DNA of 64,000 bases, taken from positions 1 through 64,000 of the forward strand of contig JAHDDW010000008.1 of assembly GCA_020629155.1 (NCBI GenBank). Reading direction: 5' to 3'. Numbering within the stretch: position 1 is the first letter of the stretch; each line of letters starts with the position of its first letter. The position numbers and the translations under genes are program-made. The DNA is from Acidimicrobiales bacterium (GTDB lineage Bacteria > Actinomycetota > Acidimicrobiia > Acidimicrobiales > SZUA-35). Below the pieces are notes generated by a model, which ran no database searches, was not told where the DNA came from, and was given only the letters and a program-made list of their open reading frames with translations. Positions 59,004 to 64,000 of this stretch are shown here, in pieces.

Positions 59004-59846
59004 CTACAAGGCGGTGACAGATGTATCTGAGTTTAACCCATGAGGATCAGTCAGCATTCCGAGCGTACTTCTTGGACTGGATCCCATTCCAACTCCTAAG
59101 TTAAATTCTGCATCTACTGACCTACTGGTGTCACCTGGTCCTGATTGCTCAGTAGTTAACTTTTCGAGAAGATCTGCAGCTTCTCCGTCTAATTGATCTA
59201 GCTCGGTAACAAGTTGATCATAGATGTTATCCAAAGTATTGTTAATATTATAGATAGACTGAGCAGCAGCCTTAGTCAGAGCAGCAGGCGATGGGCTATC
59301 CAGTTCTAAGTCTTGGACCCCTAAGACATAGTAATCAGATATTGCTAAGTCGACTTCATGTTTTAGTGTAAATCTTCCTATAGAAGTCTGTATCCCAGCG
59401 TTCAAATTTTGCGCATTTAATCGTTCTTTGACACGATATCTTAAGTCGATAACTACTTCATTCATTAAGGATGCGTGTTCTACGGCAGAATTGTAATAAT
59501 CTTGAACTTGCTCTTGGATTATCGCCAAATCTTGAGGATCTCCTGTTTCAGCTCTGTGAGAGAAGCCTGGGAGAAACACATCAAGCGTGTCAGCTCCTGG
59601 TATCTCGTTGTTATTTAAACGCCAGTTTCTCCAATTTTTTGAATCAACGGAATCTGAAAAAAGTGACGCAGAAGTTTCAGCTCCTTCAGCGCGAGGTTCG
59701 ATCTTCATCTCGGCCAAACGGCTTTTTAAGATTTCTCTCGCAGAAAGTTGCGGGTCTGAACCATTTATTTCGCCAAGTATCCATCGACAAAATTGTGCTG
59801 TCTCAACTGCATCGGAATTTGCACCTGTCATTCTGCCATCTCTCAA
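59004..59846 (-). CDS. Hypothetical protein, unknown function
   Basis: About 275 residues from the ATG at 59831 (GAGAG upstream), or 280 from the TTG at 59846. Three helical stretches (about 105-150 and 175-225) and acidic, Ser/Gly-rich ends give no recognisable domain; a segment LDVFLPGFSHRAETGDPQDLAIIQEQVQDYYNSAV might be a helical dimerisation region. The final 45 residues (DTSRSVDAEFNLGVGMGSSPRSTLGMLTDPHGLNSD) look disordered. No membrane helix, signal peptide or metal motif is seen. It is on the same strand as the alpha/beta hydrolase. Confidence 0.5.
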   Translation of the reverse strand: MRDGRMTGANSDAVETAQFCRWILGEINGSDPQLSAREILKSRLAEMKIEPRAEGAETSASLFSDSVDSKNWRNWRLNNNEIPGADTLDVFLPGFSHRAETGDPQDLAIIQEQVQDYYNSAVEHASLMNEVVIDLRYRVKERLNAQNLNAGIQTSIGRFTLKHEVDLAISDYYVLGVQDLELDSPSPAALTKAAAQSIYNINNTLDNIYDQLVTELDQLDGEAADLLEKLTTEQSGPGDTSRSVDAEFNLGVGMGSSPRSTLGMLTDPHGLNSDTSVTAL

Positions 59847-59891
59847 TAGTTCTAGTAACTAGGGTAACACTTTATTGATGACGATCCTGCG

Positions 59892-60809
59892 TTACAATCC
59901 TTCGGTTAGGCCGTCGTGGCGGAGGCTGAGGCGTGGGCCGTAGCGTGGGGCTGGGCCTGCTGATTTGGCGAGGCGTATTACCCGCCAGCGATGGCCCCGA
60001 TAGGGCTCTAGCAGCTTCAGCATTGAAGTGTCGTCGCCTCTCGGTTCGCCTGCAAGGTGCCAGTGGACAATGTTAGGTATATGAAAATCACCGACAGGTA
60101 CGGCGTCGCTATGGCCATAGACAACAGCGGTTGTCATGCCAACGGTCCACGGGCCGATGCCAGGCAGCGACAAAAGCCGCCGCTCAAAAGTTTCTCTGCC
60201 TTGAGCAAACGATGATCTGATTCTGCCAAACTCTTTCGCAACGCGCAGCAGCGTTTCGCTACGTTTGCGTTCTATCCCAAGTGTGTGAAAATCGGCGTAA
60301 CCCATTTCGCTTACTCGCTCAGGCGAAGGCAAGATATAACTGCGCCTCGGCCCAGGTGCAAGCACGCCGAATTGTTTCGCCAGCATCCGTAGTGAATTGC
60401 CCGCTTTGGTTGTTTGCACTTTCTGGCCGAAGATAGCGCCAACAAGACCATCCCACGGCCTGTCGGTTCGAGCTAGTTTAAACGGTTTACGCAGCCAGCG
60501 GTCACGCAACTGTGGCGGCGGCACAAAATCTTTAACCGTCACATCGCTAGCGCCTAACAAATGAGGCACCTGATTAAGCATCCAAACACTGCCAGCACCC
60601 CATGCGTTAGCTAGCAAACGGTCTCCGTCTTGCAAAACAAGCTCCAGGCTGCCAGGGCCGTCAGGTGTGCGTGTGACCCACCAGTGAGACGACGGCCCAA
60701 TCAGCACTGGCTGTTTCGCCCCAGCAATCGTTGCTCGATACTCAAAGGTAGAGTCAACATCGAAAAAAGCCGACTCATCAGGCGTTGATCTTCCTGAAGA
60801 AGCAGTCAT
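59892..60809 (-). CDS. DNA-3-methyladenine glycosylase II-like (AlkA/HhH-GPD)
   Basis: A 305-residue protein. The N-terminal half is an AlkA-like beta domain. From about 120 the helix-hairpin-helix glycosylase domain has LVGAIFGQKVQTTKAG, RLLSLPGIGPWTVGMTTAVVYGH (the HhH) and VPVGDFHIPN, with the catalytic Asp in the D-x-x-x-P context. It excises alkylated bases and lacks an iron-sulfur motif. Its start overlaps the AbiEii stop by 4 bases, putting it in one operon with the toxin-antitoxin pair, an unusual partnership. Confidence 0.82.
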   Translation of the reverse strand: MTASSGRSTPDESAFFDVDSTFEYRATIAGAKQPVLIGPSSHWWVTRTPDGPGSLELVLQDGDRLLANAWGAGSVWMLNQVPHLLGASDVTVKDFVPPPQLRDRWLRKPFKLARTDRPWDGLVGAIFGQKVQTTKAGNSLRMLAKQFGVLAPGPRRSYILPSPERVSEMGYADFHTLGIERKRSETLLRVAKEFGRIRSSFAQGRETFERRLLSLPGIGPWTVGMTTAVVYGHSDAVPVGDFHIPNIVHWHLAGEPRGDDTSMLKLLEPYRGHRWRVIRLAKSAGPAPRYGPRLSLRHDGLTEGL

Positions 60810-61666
60810 GCGTTGTCGATATCTGCAACCAGTTGGTTAACCCGTCGTTGTGCAGAGTTATAGCTGAGTTCATTTTCTGCAGAAACTTGGATCGTGTTCC
60901 AAAGCTCAGCCCATTCAGGAGAGTCTAAAATTTTAGGAGGCCAAGAGTGAGTTTTTCGTTCCTTGAAAGTTGTTATGCACGCCTGTTTCGTTTTAGCTAA
61001 ACCATCAGTCCTAAGTAGAGGCTCTAATAAGCAGATATCGAACAGGTCGTGAACACGTTGGTTGCTTCCTTCGTCAAAGACTTTTGTGCTAGCATGTAAT
61101 TTCTGGGCTACCTGGTAGTGAGCGTTTAATAGTGGGATTAGAGGCCTAGGGCCTAACAAAACAGGGTCTACGTCTATAGTGCTTATAACTAGATCCGTCT
61201 CTTTAACCAAATCATGTTGCGACCTGCCGATTTCAAAATCAAGAGTCGAGAAATTTTTTCCTTTGTAAAGAAGTTTGATTTTACATCGTTGAGGAAGAGG
61301 GTCAGTTCCAGCACGAACAATCTCTTCACGCTTGACAATGAAACCTTCGAAGTTAGCCCATCCAGATAGTAGACGTTCTTCTATAAGAACAAAGGCCTGA
61401 TCCAAACTGATGTTGGTGAGAGTGTCAAGATCTCTCGTTGATCTAACACCTGCTCCGAATCTAATAAGTAAACTGGCACCGCCTTTAAAGACAAGGCGGG
61501 GTTCTCCAGCCTTAGTCCTTAGCCCATCAAGAATGGAGGCAAGAACAGAGATGCTAACAAGCCGGATAGCTTCTTTCTGAGTGATAGAAATCGATTCTTT
61601 TTCTTGCTGTCTAGTCCATTGTTGGATCAATCTGGTTAAATGGTTTAGATCGCCTGGTCGTTTCAT
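60806..61666 (-). CDS. AbiEii-like nucleotidyltransferase toxin
   Basis: A 286-residue type IV toxin-antitoxin nucleotidyltransferase. The motif LVFKGGASLLIRFGAGVRSTRDLDTLT has Lys61-Gly-Gly and the Asp79-x-Asp81 pair, plus a conserved K-x-x-AQKLHA-like region (ALLNAHYQVAQKLHASTKVF). AbiEii toxins block growth by nucleotide transfer to RNA. The gene overlaps its partner AbiEi upstream by 4 bases (ATGA) and the AlkA-like gene downstream by 4. Its antitoxin is intact and autoregulated through an operator. Confidence 0.85.
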   Translation of the reverse strand: MKRPGDLNHLTRLIQQWTRQQEKESISITQKEAIRLVSISVLASILDGLRTKAGEPRLVFKGGASLLIRFGAGVRSTRDLDTLTNISLDQAFVLIEERLLSGWANFEGFIVKREEIVRAGTDPLPQRCKIKLLYKGKNFSTLDFEIGRSQHDLVKETDLVISTIDVDPVLLGPRPLIPLLNAHYQVAQKLHASTKVFDEGSNQRVHDLFDICLLEPLLRTDGLAKTKQACITTFKERKTHSWPPKILDSPEWAELWNTIQVSAENELSYNSAQRRVNQLVADIDNA

Positions 61667-62235
61667 CCTACGTCTTTCGAAGAATTTTCTCTGTTGTCAA
61701 GTTGAACTCGTAGATGCGCCGATTGTCTTTTGGTTAGTAAACCCTTGTATAGCGCAGTATCAATAGACTGCTCGGCTAAGTCGCCTCGCATCCCCTTGTC
61801 TATGGATCGTCTAATTGCTAGGTCTGAAACCATAACCGCGATATTTGAAATAGTTGTACGGTTCTTTGGGGCTATGTCTATTTTTGTTATTTCATATTTA
61901 TCGAGGCCCTTTTTTAGCGGTCTATATTTTTTGGGAACTGCTAAACAAATTCGTCGAGGATTTATATCGCAGAGATCTAATAGCTCTAGGGCAGATTCAT
62001 CAGCGATAGTGCCTCCGCCTTTAATTGAAAGGGTAGCTTCCATAAAATCAACAAGTTCTGAAAGTGGGAATCCAGGGATCATATAGACACCATGAATTCG
62101 TCGTTCAAGTGTCCCTCGTGCTGCTAGCTGTCTTACATTTGCCGGGTTTACTCCAGCTTCTTTGATTTGTTCAATAGAAAAAAGGCCGTGCTGGTCGGCT
62201 GCTATTTCTAAAGACTTACTAAATACCTTGTTCAT
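61663..62235 (-). CDS. AbiEi-like antitoxin with winged helix
   Basis: A 190-residue antitoxin of the AbiE system. The N-terminal winged helix reads SLEIAADQHGLFSIEQIKEAGVNPANVRQLAARGTLERRIHGVYMIPGFP (about 8-57), with the AbiEi-type middle LSIKGGGTIADESALELLDLCDINPRRICLAVPKKYR after it. AbiEi represses its own operon by binding an inverted repeat and blocks the toxin by an unknown route. A perfect inverted repeat lies just upstream. A TATCAT box lies six bases before the ATG, so the mRNA is probably leaderless. Confidence 0.85.
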   Translation of the reverse strand: MNKVFSKSLEIAADQHGLFSIEQIKEAGVNPANVRQLAARGTLERRIHGVYMIPGFPLSELVDFMEATLSIKGGGTIADESALELLDLCDINPRRICLAVPKKYRPLKKGLDKYEITKIDIAPKNRTTISNIAVMVSDLAIRRSIDKGMRGDLAEQSIDTALYKGLLTKRQSAHLRVQLDNRENSSKDVG

Positions 62236-62241
62236 GTTTAT

Positions 62242-62293
62242 ATGATATTAAATTAATACCAAAAATGCAAATTTATGTTTTATTTTTGGTATT
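62242..62293 (-). promoter_or_regulatory. abiE promoter and operator
   Basis: TATCAT (62242-62247) is a -10 box six bases before abiEi. Upstream of it AATACCAAAAAT (62255-62266) and ATTTTTGGTATT (62282-62293) form perfect 12-base arms with a 15-base spacer, covering the place expected for the -35 region. This fits an autoregulatory AbiEi site. Confidence 0.75.
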
Positions 62294-62310
62294 TATCGTA
62301 TCTATATAGT

Positions 62311-64000
62311 TTATATGTCCCACATGTTGAGTAGAGCTTTTTGTGCCTCATGATCAGTGAATTGGTCGCGTAAATCTATAGGTGTTTTCGTTACATCTGG
62401 CGTTGTTTTATCAATCACCTTGAAATGCTTTTTCACTGGAGACAAAAAACGTGATAGCTCGGAATATTCATATGGATTATGGACGCCAGCAGGTTGCACA
62501 ACATAGCTTACCGTGAGTTGCTTGCGTGCTCGTGACAGGCCAACGTGTAACAACTGGCGTTCCTGATCAAGCTGGTGGGCTGAGATCGACAAACGGTGAG
62601 GAATATTGCGATCACAACAGTGAATACTATGAACATAGTCCCACTGCTGGCCTTTTGCTGAATGTAATGTCGATAGTGTCAGTCGTTGGCTAGCATTTCG
62701 GTCGCAGTTGCCGAAACGCATTGGGGCATCCAACGTGAACCTTGCAATAAAATCGTCTTGCGGCAACGCTGCGCCATCTGCGATGATACGACGCAAGTCT
62801 GCGAGGCGAAGTTGCGCATCATTCGCGTAACGGGTAGGAAAAACGAGTGCGCAGAACTGAAGAGCATGATCGAGCACGTCGGCAAAGAGCCTACTTTTCT
62901 CACACGCTAGCAAACTTTTTTGCAATGCATTCACCATCGCATCTGATGATCCGATGCTAGGAAGGTTCAGAAAACTTTTTGTTGGCTGCGCAAGTTTTTT
63001 GCCTAATCGAAGCCGCTTACAGGTTTCCTCAACTTGCTCGTCATCATCTAAAACAATAGACAGAGCTCGCCGCCACGCAAGCTGGTCGAATTGGTTAGCC
63101 ACAATCCGTAACAAGGCAAGAAAGTCTTTGAAATGAGAAAGCTCCAAATACCGGATGCCTCCATGCTTAATGAACGCCACATTCTGGCGAATAAGTTCGG
63201 TCTCCAAACCATCGATAAGATGCCCCGAACGGTATAAAACCGCTTGCTTGTCTAGGCTGACGCCGTTATTCGCAAGCTGTATAATCGATTTAAGGACAAG
63301 TTTGCTTTGCTGCTGCTCGTCTTGGCAGATAACAAGTTTCGGGCGATCTCGAACAGAAAAAATAGTTTGGTTAACAACAATATCAGGGTCCAAAACAGCC
63401 TCAGCAACTGCCTCTATAGCGGGAGTGCTGCGATGATTTGTTTCAAACACAATGCGCCGCGTCGAAGGCTTGGCTGCAAAATTCTTGATTGGGTTAGAAC
63501 CATAGTTGCCTTTAAACTGATAAATGTTTTGCGTTACATCGCCAGCAGCGGTCAGACTCGTTGCAGGACCGCACATCTTGTGCACTAACATATTTTCAAG
63601 TGGCGTACAGTTCTGGTATTCGTCAAGAAGAATATGATCGAAAAGATACGGCAACGCTTGACCAACAGGGTTGTCAAAAAGCGCAAGCCAGAGAATGAGT
63701 AAATCTTCATTATCGACGATACCCATTTCACGCTTCGTCATAGCGTATGAACTAAAAATCGTAGCCGCTTGTTTATGGCTGACCGTTTCATCAGGAAAGG
63801 TTTCAGCGACAACATCAGCAAGCGGCTTTTGACTGTATAAACAGAAAGAGTAGAGCTCATACAGCAGATCTTTAGGAATCTTACAACCTGATGGTCTGGC
63901 TTGGCTAAGCAGTTCTTTCGCCTCTGGAACGTCAATAATCGTAAAGGAATCAAGGCCGATAGCTGAGCCATAGAGCCGCAACAGTTTGGCAGCTACGAAA
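62311..64000 (-). CDS. UvrD/Rep-family DNA helicase, 5' end beyond the window
   Basis: The C-terminal part (about 560 residues) of an SF1 helicase. Motif II is in FDHILLDEYQNCTPLE (DEYQ), motif III in SLTAAGDVTQNIYQFKG, motif IV/R in RIVFETNHRSTPAIEAVAE, and motif V/VI in LSTLHSAKGQQWDYVH and LHVGLSRARKQLTVSYV. The reading frame stays open to position 64000 (coding KLLRLYGSAIGLD and upstream), so the Walker A and the true start lie outside. It is in the UvrD/PcrA group, a repair or accessory helicase; DEYQ instead of DEFQ/DEAQ is a mild variant. Confidence 0.9.
   Translation of the reverse strand, partial: FVAAKLLRLYGSAIGLDSFTIIDVPEAKELLSQARPSGCKIPKDLLYELYSFCLYSQKPLADVVAETFPDETVSHKQAATIFSSYAMTKREMGIVDNEDLLILWLALFDNPVGQALPYLFDHILLDEYQNCTPLENMLVHKMCGPATSLTAAGDVTQNIYQFKGNYGSNPIKNFAAKPSTRRIVFETNHRSTPAIEAVAEAVLDPDIVVNQTIFSVRDRPKLVICQDEQQQSKLVLKSIIQLANNGVSLDKQAVLYRSGHLIDGLETELIRQNVAFIKHGGIRYLELSHFKDFLALLRIVANQFDQLAWRRALSIVLDDDEQVEETCKRLRLGKKLAQPTKSFLNLPSIGSSDAMVNALQKSLLACEKSRLFADVLDHALQFCALVFPTRYANDAQLRLADLRRIIADGAALPQDDFIARFTLDAPMRFGNCDRNASQRLTLSTLHSAKGQQWDYVHSIHCCDRNIPHRLSISAHQLDQERQLLHVGLSRARKQLTVSYVVQPAGVHNPYEYSELSRFLSPVKKHFKVIDKTTPDVTKTPIDLRDQFTDHEAQKALLNMWDI

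Overview
The window looks like an actinobacterial (Actinomycetota) chromosome of moderate GC. The evidence is a complete-looking division and cell-wall (dcw) run with SepF and a DivIVA/Wag31-type protein, an mraW-type leader RNA before rsmH, a bacterial proteasome activator (Bpa) with a C-terminal GVYL tail, and a mycoredoxin-like glutaredoxin. Placement in or near Acidimicrobiia is only an inference from overall gene style. Many genes have an actinobacterial TAnnnT box exactly six bases before the start codon, which suggests widespread leaderless transcripts.

Layout. 1-2.5 kb: a nucleotidyltransferase-like protein, a lipoate/biotin ligase-family protein with a small partner, and a broken membrane-protein gene that contains a short dispersed repeat. 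2.7-22 kb: the dcw cluster, in the order mraZ, mraW-type RNA, rsmH, ftsL-like, ftsI, murE, mraY, murD, ftsW, murG, murC, ftsQ, an unexpected cyclodipeptide-synthase-like gene, ftsZ, pgeF, yggS, sepF, a rhomboid-like gene on the other strand, and divIVA. murF is not in its usual place. 22-31 kb: a DksA/TraR-like protein, lspA, rluD, an Rrf2 regulator, a phosphodiesterase, bpa, a hypothetical, and dnaE. 31-39.5 kb: an exopolysaccharide locus with a polymerase, flippase, glycosyltransferase, two chain-length/tyrosine-kinase-like proteins meeting tail to tail, and a priming glycosyl-phosphotransferase. 39.6-42.5 kb: menG, rlmN and nth, followed by a candidate small RNA with C-rich loops. 42.6-45 kb: an MMPL transporter remnant, a DUF234-type ATPase behind a strong inverted repeat, and an antitoxin-like small ORF. 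45-52.4 kb, reverse strand: parC-parE, a small DNA-binding-like protein, a glutaredoxin, an AI-2E family transporter, and a membrane-anchored HEPN protein. 52.5-57 kb: a GGDEF-EAL protein, a BASS transporter, purK-purE. 57-64 kb, reverse strand: Fic, alpha/beta hydrolase, a hypothetical, an AlkA-like glycosylase, an AbiE toxin-antitoxin pair, and the 3' part of a UvrD-type helicase.

The most unusual signals are these. (1) A roughly 65-base dispersed repeat occurs in seven recognisable copies. It has a conserved 5' block and a 3' hairpin whose stem sequence changes while pairing is mostly kept. Copies sit just before ftsQ, dnaE, nth, purK and the rsmH leader, and one lies inside the broken gene. 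(2) A probable XYP-type cyclodipeptide synthase is inserted between ftsQ and ftsZ. (3) The two tail-to-tail BY-kinase-like genes have complementary defects. (4) FtsW carries a histone-tail-like basic extension of about 125 residues. (5) Composite intergenic repeats in opposite orientation flank a 3.5 kb segment. (6) A candidate 6C-like small RNA lies after nth.
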